Part shown: one piece after another, positions 48,008 to 60,119 of the stretch
Layout: each line of letters opens with the position of its first letter
How positions within the stretch are numbered: the first letter of the stretch is position 1
NCBI GenBank assembly: GCA_029255685.2
Contig: CM055311.2
Coordinates: forward strand, 54,767,048 to 54,831,047
Direction of reading: 5' to 3'
Source of the DNA: Silene conica
Taxonomy: Eukaryota > Streptophyta > Magnoliopsida > Caryophyllales > Caryophyllaceae
DNA: 64,000 nucleotides
Position numbers and translations under genes: made by a program
Notes under the pieces: model-generated
The model's database searches: none
What the model was told of the DNA's origin: nothing
The model's input: the letters and a program-made list of their open reading frames with translations, nothing else

Positions 48008-48456
48008 CTCGATCGAGAGAAACTCCATCAAAACTTGTCGATCGATGAATTCAGAGTTCTCGATCGACTTCTTCTCTCTCAAAACCTCTCGATCGATCAA
48101 CAAAGCCAACGATCGAGCACTTTGAACTTTGATTCTCCTCGATCGAGCACAGGACAGCTCGATCGAGGTCTTTTCTTTCTCGACAGGGTCCTCGATAAGT
48201 GATAAATGGTTGATTGCCTTGACTTTCTCCTTGGGTGGTTGATAAATCTCCTCACGCATCTCTATGAAAGCACAACCAACCTCGTTTCTTCCATCATCTA
48301 CCAAAATGCAAAACTTGAGGTAGAAAAAGCTCGGTTTCTAGTACAATTCAAACACAAAGTAGCATATACGGGGTATAAAGTGATAATAAATCACCTAATT
48401 ATATGGAAATGTGTGCCAAAATAGGACAAAAAAGTCTATAACAAATGCACACATCA

Positions 48457-50398
48457 AACTTCCCCAAACCGAACCTTTGCTTGTCCTCAAGCAAACTAAA
48501 TGCAAACTAAAAACAAACTAAGGACCTAATGGATGGAGTAAGCTCAAAGCTACTAAATAGTCAATGCCAAATTCTTAATATGCACAAAATCAACCAATGC
48601 CAAGATCAGAAATGAGCGAACGAATTTATACATACCATGGAAAACAGGTTAGACTTTCGACCTTGCTAGACTCGTATAGTTTCAGACTCTCTCGGAATCT
48701 CTCTTCTCTCAACAAGCAAATGGTAGATTATATGTGTAGAAGAGAAAAAGAAAGTATAGACTCTCGCCTAAACTACGACCAACAAATCATGCATGCTAGA
48801 CTAGTATGAGTAATGACTTCAAGCACCGTACACACGCACAATCACCGTCAATGTCCATTACACGCCGAACTATTGCAAATTTTGGAATGTGAGGCTAAGT
48901 GGGACAGAAGGGGCAAAAACATGTACGGATATGAGAGGTTAAAGCCAAGCTAGAACCTACGAACCAAGGGGACACGCATCCCAATCTTCCTACCAAAACA
49001 ATAAGCACATTGCCTTTTTGAATAGGCAAACAAATCACAACCCAAATTATTATTTTTCCATCCGACAACCCCCAATTTGGTTACTTAGCAAGCTTTTAAG
49101 AACTTTTAGAATTCCCTTCTCCCTGTGGATTCGATACCCAACTGCCTCTACTACATTAGTTGGGACCAGTTGGTTTATTTTTGATAGGGTTGCGACAGCC
49201 GTGTCAGTACCCGCGGTTATAATCTCCCTGCCGATATTGTTGAAAGGAGTACACTTGCTCCTTATCCGCGAAGCAATCAACAACTACATGGCCCGGTTCG
49301 CCACATCTATCACATAGAATGGGTTCCTCTCTTTGCAAAACATGAACCGTTTGACGGTTCCCGGAACTTTCACTCTCCAACCTCTCTATCTTGGCAAATA
49401 TCTTATCGAACTTAGCCTCCAAACCTTCAGTCTCAATATTAGCCACGGTTCTCGTCCCGCTTCTTGGATTACCATACTCGGACGTGTGTGTGGCCATCTC
49501 CTCAATTAGGCTCCAACCTTTGTCATCATCAACCTCTCTTTGGAACCTCCCATTCGCAGCAGAATCGAGAATGGCACGGTGATCATCATAAAGACCATTA
49601 TAGAATTGGTTGCAGATGAACCATGGTGTGGAACGACTCTCACATATCCTTTGAATCTATCCCACGCCTCACTTAGGTTTTCAGACGGTTTTTGTTTGAA
49701 ATTGGTGATTTGTGTTCTTAAGGTATTCGTCCTCTGAGGTGGGAAGTATTTTTTGTAGAAGGCTAGGGCTAAAGAAGTCCAATCTGTAATCCCGGCTGCT
49801 ACCCTATCCAAATCCGACAACCATTCTCTACCATTGTCAGTTAAGGAAAAAGGGAAAAGGGGTTGCTTTATTTTGTCTTGGGTTACCCCATAGTAGCTGG
49901 AATGGAGGAGCAATAGTCCGCAAATCGCTCCATGTATTTTCTTGGATCCTCTCCCGCAGCTCCCCTATATTGGTTTCTCTCAACCATATTAATGTAGGAA
50001 GGTCTGAAATCAAAGGTTTGCCCGTCCTCATTGGTAGCTATACTAAACCCCTTGGGAATGAATTCAGCGGTGGGCTCAGAATGACCGGCTATATTAGGCA
50101 TTTTGATTTGAAGGTTAGGTTCAACTATGAAATTTTCCTCAAAAATATTAGCTCTCTCTCTGTCAGGAGTACTCAAGCCCTCCTCCTGACGATTTCTCTC
50201 TAGTTCTCTCTTTCTACGCAAAAAGGTTCTCTTGGGTTCGGGATCGGGTTCCATCAATTCTCCCCTTCGAGACCTGTGCATACAAAACTGAAAGAGAAGA
50301 ATTAGAACGGTCTTAAGGAATTAAAATTTCTTAAGACAAAAATAGATAAAAACTAAAACAGAAAACAATGTTGCGTCCCCGACAACGGCGCCAAAATT
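48457..50398 (-). other. Internal region of the Athila-type element, gag-type only
   Basis: On the minus strand this region holds gag sequence: an N-terminal part with many charged residues (about 49880-50280), a retrotransposon gag core (about 49510-49910, of the FPFSLTDNGREWL...FPPQRT type), and a single CCHC zinc knuckle with CDRCGEPGHVVVDC near 49300. About 500 bp before the polypurine tract hold nothing recognisable. It is a fossil with a small number of breaks; no protease, reverse transcriptase or integrase. Confidence 0.8.
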
Positions 50399-52204
50399 TG
50401 ATGCATGTCGTTGTAGACACCAAAAATAAACCTAATGCACTACTAGCATACGCTAGTGGTAAATAGGGTTGATTCCTCAGGGAGGCGAACTGTCAACTAT
50501 CAGTCTCTATCTATTGGTCACAATTGAGGGTTTTGAAAATGATTAACTAAACTAAGCGATGTGAGATATGAAGAAGAATAAGAAAACAATAACAATCACG
50601 AAATGATAACGAATTAAATCAAGAGTAAAGAGAATATGCTGGGAACTCGGGCCATTGTGTCATATGCATTATCGGTATAATTGGGATTGGTCAGTTTATT
50701 GGTAAAAAAGGCTGGGTCATTACAGTCATGTCTCAAACCCGACTATACCTTCTGGTCTTAAGTCGCCCTAAACTCGTTTTTGCTTAACTTCCGCTCTCAC
50801 AAAAACTCATTAACATAACTAAGCAAGTCTTACCCTTCCAACCTTTCGGTCTAGGTCGGGATTTAACTAAATGTAAGGTCTCATGCGTGCACTCACTAAA
50901 CCAAACACGAATTATATTGCTTAATGATAACTCCTACCATAAACTACCCATCCCGACTACCACCTATGATGCATTAGACACAAGTTCCCTCATCCCGGCA
51001 TATTAAATGATTTAGCTACTCATGACGATATTAATAACGGTTACGACTACGAAACTTATACTAATATGTGACATGGTGATAAGGGGATAAAATCAGAATA
51101 TTAAAACAGTGACAGGGGAAACGAAAATGACGAGAAATCAGTGAGCAATAAGGCGCGATTTTCGAGGCTTGTGAACGGAAACAAAGGCGCGGAAACTAAC
51201 ATACAAAACCGAAGCAAATATGGATTATAAACAGGAATATTATATGACAAAACTAACTAACATCAGAGATGATAAGGGAGAGGGAAAACAGAAGCCATAT
51301 ACGATAAACAAGGACGAAAATAAACGAGAAATAGATGATGGAACGGAGTATGAAAAACAGAGTACGAAGCTTATAAAACAAAGCAACGAAAACGAAAACA
51401 GCAGATCATGTGATACGGATTAAGAATAACAATAAAATAGTAGAAAGGAAATAAGGAAGAAGAATTACGATTAAGAATCCGGCTAGAACGAGAGTACACG
51501 ATCCTTGAGCAAAAAGAAGAAAAACTAAAATTATTGAGTAAAAGTATTGTGACGGCTGACAAGAGAGTTTCTGAAAAATAAAAAGGAGTAAAGAAAAACT
51601 AGATGATATCAAGATAACCTAATGAACTCATAAGGAGTTCTTAAATAGAGATAAAAAAACGAAAACTGCTGTAAATGTTCTGAGAAAACGAAGAGCCAGC
51701 AACAATTCTCTCGATCGAGAGAAAATGCTTCTCGATCGAGAGAAACTCCATCAAAACTGGTTGATCGATGAATTCAGGGTTCTCGATCGACTTCTTCTCT
51801 CTCAAAACCTCTCGATCGATCAACAAAGCCAACGATCGAGCACTTTGAACTTTGATTCTTCTCGATCGAGCACAAGACAGCTCGATCGAGGTCTTTTCTT
51901 TCTCGACAGGGTCCTCGATAGGTGATAAATGGTCGATTGCCTTGACTTTCTCCTTGGGTGGTTGATAAATCTTCTCACGCATCTCTATGAAAGCACAACC
52001 AACCTCGTTTCTTCCATTATCTACCAAAATGCAAAACTTGAGGTAGAAAAAGCTCGGTTTCTGCTACAATTCGGTCTATATCTGCAAAACAGCAATACAA
52101 ACACAAAGTAGCATATACGGGTATAAAGTGATAATAAATCACCTAATTACATGGAAATGTGTGCCAAAATAGGATAAAAAAGTCTATAACAAATGCACAC
52201 ATCA
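50399..52204 (-). repeat. Right (5') LTR of the Athila-type element (unoccupied copy)
   Basis: A 1.8-kb LTR with TGATG...CATCA ends. It keeps the empty target site of the 3.0-kb solo LTR. A cluster of CTCGATCGAG-type palindromes lies at about 51710-51910. Confidence 0.9.
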
Positions 52205-52209
52205 ATATT

Positions 52210-53414
52210 AGGATACAATTAAGTACTACGGTTAAGGTTTCAATTAAATTTGATTTCAATTTTAAAATAATTCATTTTGTATTTATGATTTGAGTAAAAG
52301 AGATGATTTCTGGAGATAATTATGCTAATAATGTGGCTGCTTCCTGGGAATTTTTCTATGACAACACTCCTCGAAGGTTGAGTTTTTTGGATGTTTAGGC
52401 ACCTAAATTCAGAGATCTTCTGACCCCGATTTGACACAATGATATCGCGAAATATAACCTAAAGTAAGGATTTTTCATTAGTTTCATCAGACAGTAAAAT
52501 CAAAAGGGAAAATAGGCTCTTATATTGTCTTGTATAGTCAAGTTAGCATTCTGCACTATCTCATGTATACCCTATCTTCTAGTTATCCTCTGTTCTATTC
52601 TTTAGGATACAGCTTATCCTCGTATCCTCGTAGCCTGTATCTCTTCTTTACTACTTGGGCAGACTACTTAGTATTCAGATTCTATATCCCCGCAACGCTA
52701 GATACTAGATTTAGAACTCTCTTCTCATGTGCAATCCATTATTTATACTTGCGCTCTCGAGCCAGCTTCCTTGCCTATCATGCGTATTCCAGTCGAGCAC
52801 TTTCCCATCTAAATTTAGTGTTGTGGTATAATAGGGGGATCAAATGCAATCTAGATCCCAAGAGAAGAAAGTTCACGGGACACTGTATAGCCGATCTTCT
52901 ATTTTTCCTGTCTTATCCTTTATTTTGTCCTATCTTTCCTTCTAGTTAATGATGTTCAATTATGTGGAGTTGGGCGGAAATTTCTTCAGTTTCTTGAACT
53001 TTGGGATTCTCAGGATCTCCTTTTTAAAAATAAAAGGTGATAAATGCCTAAATGGAGAACATTGGGTTGATGATGAAGCTTGGAAGGCTTCTTTAGTATT
53101 GTTTTCAGTCGGTAAATTTTGTGGTATTTTTCACTAGAGGAAACTGCATCTACTTTGAGCTTAGTTGTGACAGGCATTTGGAAATCCGACGTTCCAATGA
53201 AAATATCGTTCGCGGTTTGCGCTACTCATTGCTAGAGTTACTTGTCATCTTTTTGCTCCTTAAACTGATTTAATAGTATCTTGTTTTTCTATTTCAAACA
53301 TATTCTGAGTGTGTGATGATGACTGAGTGAATTATGATATGCTTTCAGCTTATCACATCATCGCTTTCTTGAATTTCCACTTACTCATTTGGTTTTCATT
53401 ATGTTTTATTACAG
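52210..53414. other. CACTA internal DNA, unassigned
   Basis: AT-rich DNA with several open frames (52530-52949, 52949-53137) that give no recognisable protein. It may contain further introns or non-coding parts of the captured gene fragment that follows. Confidence 0.3.
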
Positions 53415-54104
53415 TCAATTTTGGTCGGATTGTGCCTGACGGGCTTCTCGTCTTCTTTGTATCATACTATGTCATGGAACAATGCATTAGCTGCTGGAAT
53501 GACTACGTAAATACTGCTCACTCTATGTTATTGATAAAGAAGATTTGTTTATCTTATATAAAGAAAAGGATAACCATGTCCTTCTCTTTTATTTTGTATT
53601 TGATTTAATGATAGTTTCTTGTGGTATACATCATTGTATTTTAATCGAATAGTAGTGCTTCCAGTCAACTTACAAGATGGGTAAGGATTTGCAAATTTAA
53701 GCAGCCTGTTATAGAACCTAGACAATCTGCACTATTTTCCTCTTCGATTGAGGTTACTCCAACTGCTTTTCGATGTTTCTTACTTTCTAATGTCATCTTA
53801 ACTTGGGAGCCTGATGCTAAGATACAATTTCAGGACTTTAACTCCAAGTTAAAGGATCTCTCTACTTCTGGAGCAGTCTTGTTTGCGGTTGTCATGGCAA
53901 GGTACCCAATTTTTGTGACTCCCACGTCAACTGTCAATCTGCACCATAAACCTTCTTATGTCTGAGTTATTTTAACTCCAGCGTTACCACATTGACAGCC
54001 ATATTCTTAATGAGCTATTGTCATTTTTTTCCTAGGTCAGTGAAGGGTTAGATTTTGCCGCTCAATATGGGAGGGCTGGGCTGTGATTATTACTGTATCT
54101 AATG
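53415..54104 (+). pseudogene. RTEL1-type DNA helicase gene fragment (four exons), captured
   Basis: Four exon-like segments with GT-AG borders are visible: 53415-53506 (NFGRIVPDGLLVFFVSYYVM... ending ISCWNDY), 53665-53752 (RICKFKQPVIEPRQSALFS...), 53834-53901 (DFNSKLKDLSTSGAVLFAV) and 54036-54104 (VSEGLDFAAQYGRA). This order matches the C-terminal helicase domain of plant RTEL1, an XPD/FANCJ-family 5'-3' helicase that resolves D-loops and protects telomeres. SEGLDF is a helicase motif. It is dead: exon 2 has a small deletion that shifts frame, and exon 4 has a 5-nt GGGCT duplication causing a stop. The FAVCRGK sequence expected before SEGLDF is degraded. No other helicase domains are present. 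It sits inside the CACTA element, next to a Helitron. Confidence 0.82.
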
Positions 54105-55699
54105 GTAAGAATTTTTGTGGTTATGGATTAGTACATAATCTTGCCAGTGATACATGTATATTGCCATGTTTCTTGTCATAAGATACGTTTCAACAAGCTC
54201 TGGTGTGTCCTTGGGTAATGATGTTCTAAAATATTATTAGGCTGCTCCTGTTTTTCGAGTTACCACTTAGCTAGGTTATGCCTGGAGATGTAATTTTGTT
54301 GCATGTACTCCTGTTTTCTAACAATGCGATAAGCCCTTGTCATACTAAATTACTAGTATTTTTGCCCGTGCGATGCACGGATACTAAATTATTTGTGATA
54401 TTCATAAAACGTGTTACCATGTAAATCAAAAATAAATCATAATACTTTTTACTTGATATAAAAATAGTATTAATTCGTTCTATAAATGTGATATTTTGTT
54501 AATAAAATTACTTCGTTTATATTCATTCATGTCATTAATGCTATCATCATTCATACACCTATCATGCGTCAATCGTATTAAATCACAGATACATCCAATC
54601 ACCCAACTCGTCGCAATCATCTTCAGTACCACACGAAAGAACCCTTTAAACCACTACTCTTACCCTTAGAACAACACATGAAGCGCTACACATTCCAAAG
54701 TCGTGTCTACTAACCTATCATGAATTAACCACCAAATACGATGGAGTCATCTTTATTCCTATCTCAAACAATTATCCAATTCATCATCGGCACTCTTCTC
54801 CTAGTTTCCCATACACACCTAAAATATTCAAGTCACCCCTCTTTCACGAAACACTGCACCTAGATTTATCCCTCAAAGTTAGCTCTCCCTTTGAAAAGTT
54901 CATCCATTTATCAGGAACTTAACTTTTACCTTAAAAATCGACCTTGTTTGAATGAGAAGTCCTTGACGGGGAAAACAAAGACATGCAATTTTTTGTTTAG
55001 TTAACAAATGAGGTAGGAGAGAAGTGGCAAGGAATGAATGAAAGATGCAACACCCGAGATGTTAGATTAGAATTGGGTGTAAAATTTAAATCTTGATGTT
55101 TTTTCAATCGATCACCAAAACAAAAAAAATAGCCTAGCTAAAAGTCAATAATAATTTATTGCCATGACATTTATTAACATTTGATTAGATATTTCTGTGC
55201 TTCACAAAGAAAAATAAAATTGAGTTTACAAACACGATGTTTTAGAGATTTTTAACCTATTTTCATTGCATATATGCCTATGTTATGCACTTATGCCTCA
55301 GTCTTTTCCATATTAACAATCTTGAATGAAATTCTTACAATTATTTTCTCAATTTTTCTAATCATTGCTTTACTACCCTTTTTTCACACCATTTAGGCAT
55401 TACTCATATCTTCTGACCCAACTAACTAACTTAAATCAACTAACCCAAATATTTTCCCATATTAGCTCCACAAATTCTTAATTAAGAGGAGATATTCATT
55501 TTAAGTTTAAGAAATGTCAAATAATATGGATAAGATCAAAATATGATGCATAAAGAAAAGTAACAAATTTGTGACGTCTTTTGACCCATTATAATGTTAA
55601 ACGGAGTTTCATTTTAAGGAATAACTAAGTTAGTTCTTTTCTTCTCATACCTCATCTTCATGTTTATTGGAAAAATTGGAAAAAGTTAAAGAAAATTAA

Positions 55700-56060
55700 A
55701 TAAAAAGCATGCAAATATTAAAGAATATAATTTTCTAAATTTATTAAGGGGTAAAAAATTTATAAATAGTTAATTATTTCCGAATTCTAATAGAAAAATT
55801 GTAAATAATTTAATTTTTTCTAATTATAACAGGAAGTAGTAAATAACTTAAAATTAAATAAAAAGCATGCAAATATTAAAGAATATAATTTTCTAAATTT
55901 ATTAACGGGTAAAAAATTTATAAATAGCTAATTATTTCCTAATTCTAATAGAAAAATTGTAAATAATTTATTGTTTTCTAATTATAATAGGAAGGTAGTA
56001 AATAACTTGTTTTTTTATATAATAAACTATATTCCAGCATAATAGAAAAATCGTAAATAC
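55700..56060. repeat. Tandem duplication of about 150 bp in the Helitron
   Basis: AAAGCATGCAAATATTAAAG and the following 130 bases occur at about 55705 and again at about 55860 with few differences. A third, weaker block follows. Confidence 0.8.
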
Positions 56061-56456
56061 TTTATTATTTTCTTATTTTCTAATTTCAATTGCACAAAAA
56101 CCATTATAAAGTCATCCAACATTAAAATTTATGCTCTGACCCAAGAGAGCATTCGATTAGATGAGTATAGCATTTGATTGTTTAGTTTTATTTTTAACAA
56201 AGAAACAAAATTGAGTTTATACACATGATATTTTAAAGGTTTTTAGCCAATATTTATATTATTTATCGGTTCTTATTTTTATATAATAGACTTTTCAAAT
56301 AAAATTTATCTATTTACCTTCTCCAAACAATATCTCACGTTACCCAGCATTTTTCATATACAACCTTTTCGACCCGACTAACCAACCAAACCCATCAGAA
56401 TCAACCATAATCATATCCTTATCCTTGACAGACTTAGCCCCGCATATGAATATATT

Positions 56457-56490
56457 TCTCTCTCACTCTCTCTCTCTCTCTCTCTCTCTT
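56457..56490. repeat. (TC)n microsatellite
   Basis: A CT/TC run of about 34 nt with one interruption, inside the Helitron. Confidence 0.95.
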
Positions 56491-58426
56491 AAATCACACT
56501 CGTAAACGTCGGCGAATAATCTTACCCGTCGAGTACCCTTCTCACCCACATAACCAACTTAATCATCAAAATCAATTGTAAAATGTATCTCTAGAAACCC
56601 AGTTTACCGACATTTACTTGTACTACTCTAATCACATTATTCAACGTCGAAGAGTAACTCTACCCCCTAAGACACTTATCTTCTCCCTCAAGACATCTCC
56701 ACCTCCAACCCTAAAAAAATAGACACATCTATTTTAAACTCAACCCCTATCCTATAACAATCAAAATTGAGTATATATACATGTTATATCAGATATTTTT
56801 AACCTATTCTTACAGCATTTATGCCTGTGACATTTTCACAAAATAGAACTTTGAAATAAAACTTATCTACTTACTTTCTCAGTTGTTCTAATCATAACCT
56901 TACTACATACGTACCATTTTTCCATACTATTCAGGCATTCTTCGTACCCTCTCACCAACTATGATTAAAAATAATTTCGATCGTTTTACTGCTTACTCTA
57001 TCCCTCTCGAAAACACATTTTATTTGTCATTACTTTGTTGTTTATGAAATACCCTCTAATACACAATTAAATTTTTTCTCACCAACACAGTTATTCCACT
57101 TGACTCATGTACGTCATTGTGTTCTTTATTATTTATATTTATAATTATATATTTATACTCATTAAATCGAAACTTGACAAACCAACTAACCAACTTGATC
57201 ATCAAAATCATCAACTGTATTCCTGAACTACCCCAACCTATCGAGATTTTATTGTACTGCTCAAATTACACTCTTAAACGTCGGAGCTTAACCCTACCCC
57301 TTAAGAAACTTACCCTCCTCCCTCAAAACCTATCTACCCCACCCTCGAAAAAAATACGTCATTCTACAAAACAATGTCTCATCTATAAAGAATAAAGTGA
57401 AAATATGCATGAAAAAATATTTTAATGTTTATGAAACACCTTTCAATAATACTCATTTAAAATAAATGTTATCCCCACAATTATTCCACTTGATATATCT
57501 AAATCATCATTGTTGTGGTCTTTAATCTTTCTATTTATACTTCTAAAGTATATTATATTTGACATTTGTCTTATTTCCACTTGTACTTAATTCAAGAAAT
57601 TCTCTCATTTTTTTCGCATTGTTAAGTACGAAAGTATATAATGTTAAATACATAAGTACTTTTATTTATTAGTTCCACAAATTTTTAATTAAGATGGAGT
57701 ATACATTTTAAATTTTAAAAGGGTCAAGTAATATGGAAAAGATAAAAACACAATACATAGAAAAAGTAACAAATAAAATTTGTCTTATATCTCCAAGTGG
57801 GACTATTTTTGACCCATTTTAATGTTAAGACGAAGACAAACTGAATTAAGGGTTGAATAAAGTTAATAAGCGTAAATAGTAAGTATATAAATATTACAGA
57901 ATAATGTTCCAAGTGTAATAGGAAATCTGTAAATAAGCAATTATTTTCTAACTCATTTCCCATTTTCATATTTAATAGAAATATTGAATAAAGTTAATAA
58001 CCTTATATAGTAACTATACAAATCTCAAATATTAATATTGTTCTAAATTTAATAGGAAATTTATAAATAAGAAACCATTTTCTAATTTTAATAGAAAAAT
58101 TATAATTAATTTATTATTTTTTTATTTTCTAATTCTAATAGGAAAATTATAAATAAATTATTATTTAATCAACTATTTTCTAATTTTATAATTCTAATAG
58201 AAAAGGTGTAAATAATTTATTATTTTCTTATTTCTAATTCTAATAGGAAAATAATTATAAATAAATTATAATTTAGAAAAAGTGTAAATAATTTATTATT
58301 TTCTTATTTTCTAATTCTAATAGGAAAATAATTATAAATAAATTATAATTTATAAATAAAGTGTTTTGCAAAAGTTGGAGACTAACACATCGTTCGAAAA
58401 AAACCTCCTTTAATTATATATATTGA

Positions 58427-59539
58427 TTTCTTGAATTTAACCACTCCTACTCATTATTTTTTGAGCATTTAGATCTTTTAGAGAATTTACAAGTAAAGGG
58501 CTAACGAATAAGTTGAGATATTATCGAGTGTTTTAAATGTGTTTAGCATGAGTCAGGAAGTAAGTAACCCAAAGCATTTTAGGTTTTTAGAAATAAGAGC
58601 AGTGTTAAGTTCAATGGCGATAATCATAACTCTAGACGGATTCTCATTAAACCCTGAGTTTTGGATTCTGTTTTATTTTATTTGTAGGACTTATGTGACC
58701 AATTTGCGCTTTCTTGCCATTTTATGTATATGAAGTTGTTGCTTAAGAATATATCAAATACCCATGTCATTTGGGATCTGTGTACAATGATAGACAAATT
58801 ATCTTAAAACGTTGTTAGTTTTCTATTTCTAAGATTCTACCATGGAAAGAGACTAATTGAGTACCTATATGTGGTAGGAAAGCCTTTGGTGTATAGTTGG
58901 AAGTTCCTGCACTTTAGGCTTGAAAAGTTGAAGGCTGACATTTGATTTTTTTTTTCAGTAGTAAAGGCTTGTGGAGAAAGGCCCCCCAGCCTCTATTGAT
59001 GTTGCTCAGAGAAGAAAGTTAATTCCTTGGTTAGTTTAGGTAATTGATTTTAAGTTAAACCACCGAGGAATGAAAATTGTTCATTGAATATTATATCAGT
59101 GAATTGGTGGTTTATATTTTCCATGGGATGCAGCTTTGCCTATTGCTTCTGCTATAAATTATCAGGAAAAGGAAGAAATGCTAAATGCTGAACCCAGAGG
59201 TATGATAGTTGTTGGTCAAGAAGATGACGGAACCCGGAAGAGAGGAAAAAGTCTATTATTTCCTAAAGTCGCGCTTGCTTGTTGAAAGTCACAACAAGGG
59301 TAATTTTTTATGTCGATAAGTGCACTAGTGCATCCGAAAAATAAATCATTATATTTATAATTTTTACTTGCACTAGATCCACAAAGTTGGATATAATTTT
59401 TTTTTCTTTTTGCGGACATGTGTTTCGCATTATTTATTTTTTTAGCGCTTGCTTAACTGTTGTAAAAACAAGGTAACTACATTTTATGTAATTGGCAATA
59501 AGATTTTATTTCATTTTTCCGATAATATGTGTTATATCC
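58427..59539 (+). other. CACTA internal DNA with exon-like segments of unknown origin
   Basis: Two stretches look like former exons. One follows a T-rich tract and CAG at about 58961 and can be read GPPASIDVAQRRKLIPW. The other, about 59135-59200, lies between GCAG and GTATGA and reads LPIASAINYQEKEEMLNAEP. I do not recognise the source gene, and they do not match the RTEL1 segments I know. They may belong to a second captured fragment. The rest is AT-rich and unassigned. Confidence 0.35.
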
Positions 59540-60119
59540 CATTTAATTACTAATGTGTTAGCCACGAAAACAATAAAATTTGCCACGATAATATTCGTGA
59601 CTATTAATTTTCAGCCACAGAAGTATTTCACCTTATTGTTTCGTGGCTAGTACTGTTTAGCCACATGAATCTTATTATTCAGACAGGATAATATTTGTGG
59701 CCAATATTGTTTAGTCACGGGACTCATTTTTGCCACGACACTGTTTCGAGACTAGTATCTTTTAGCCACAATAAATTTTGTGGCTGTCAATATTTATCCA
59801 CGAGAATCTCTATTTTGTCACGTTATTATTTCGTGGCCAGTAGTATTTAGCCACGATTTTTTTTAATTTGGCCACATTATTAACTTGAGACTAAAACAAT
59901 TTTAGCCACGGAAAATTGTTTAGCCACGCTAGTTTAGCCACGGGGAATACCGTGACAAAGTTGCTAATTTTAGTCACGTTGCAGTTTTTCCCGTGGCTAA
60001 AATTTTGCCATGGCCACTTGGGTCACGACTGATTTCCCGTGGCAAAACTGTATAGCCACGAGAATTTACCACTTGCGCCACGTATTTAAACATAACGCAA
60101 GTGTCATTTTGTTTTAGTG
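59540..60119. repeat. CACTA right subterminal repeat zone
   Basis: At least fifteen copies of GCCACG or its complement CGTGGC, mostly as TTAGCCACGA or TTCGTGGCTA, in both orientations within 580 bp. Such zones are the transposase-binding regions of CACTA elements. The left end of the element has only a few GTGACTAAT-like words. Confidence 0.85.

Larger units (their letters stand above)
43590..48456 (-). repeat. Left (3') LTR of the Athila-type element, containing a solo LTR
   Basis: About 1.83 kb of its own sequence plus a 3.04-kb inserted solo LTR (44641-47676). It aligns along its full length with the right LTR at 50399-52204. Unlike its partner, it carries a 123-nt inverted repeat at 47885-48007. 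Confidence 0.9.
43590..52204 (-). mobile_element. Non-autonomous Athila/Tat-type gypsy element (gag only)
   Basis: Both LTRs start TGATGC and end CACATCA; the whole is flanked by the 5-bp duplication ATATT (43585-43589 and 52205-52209). Parts: left LTR 43590-48456 (with a solo LTR inside), internal region 48457-50398, right LTR 50399-52204. A polypurine tract (TTTGGGGAAG read on the minus strand) abuts the left LTR. A primer-binding site TGGCGCCGTTGTCGGGGA lies beside the right LTR at about 50377-50396, as in Athila/Tat elements. The 1.9-kb interior holds only gag-type sequence, with no pol. By eye the LTRs differ at about 3 percent, so the insertion is fairly young. Gag has a few breaks, and any movement would have needed a helper. 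Confidence 0.9.
54353..58426 (-). mobile_element. Non-autonomous Helitron, 4.1 kb
   Basis: Read on the minus strand it starts TCAATATATATAATTAAAGG after an A, and ends with the hairpin CCGTGCATCGCACGG, then GCAAAAATACTAG followed by T. This is the Helitron signature: 5' TC, 3' CTAG, a hairpin about 10 nt upstream, and A|T insertion without target duplication. The interior is very AT-rich with internal repeats (a 150-bp period around 55707-55990, and AATTCTAATAGGAAAATTAT blocks at 58120-58340). There is no Rep/helicase frame, so it is non-autonomous. It lies 250 bp from the RTEL1 fragment. Confidence 0.82.
42576..60119. mobile_element. Large CACTA (En/Spm-type) element with nested insertions and a captured gene fragment
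   Basis: The left terminus starts CACTACAACAAAATGGGACT and the right terminus, inverted, reads CACTAAAACAAAATGACACT; both continue CTTGCG. The first 25 bases match at about 22 positions. The element is flanked by the 3-bp duplication CGC (42573-42575 and 60120-60122), as expected for CACTA elements. Its right subterminal zone (59540-60119) is packed with GCCACG repeats. Total length is 17.5 kb, of which about 8.6 kb is an Athila-type LTR element and 4.1 kb a Helitron, leaving about 4.8 kb. No CACTA transposase was seen, so it is non-autonomous. It carries helicase gene exons (53415-54104). Confidence 0.85.
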
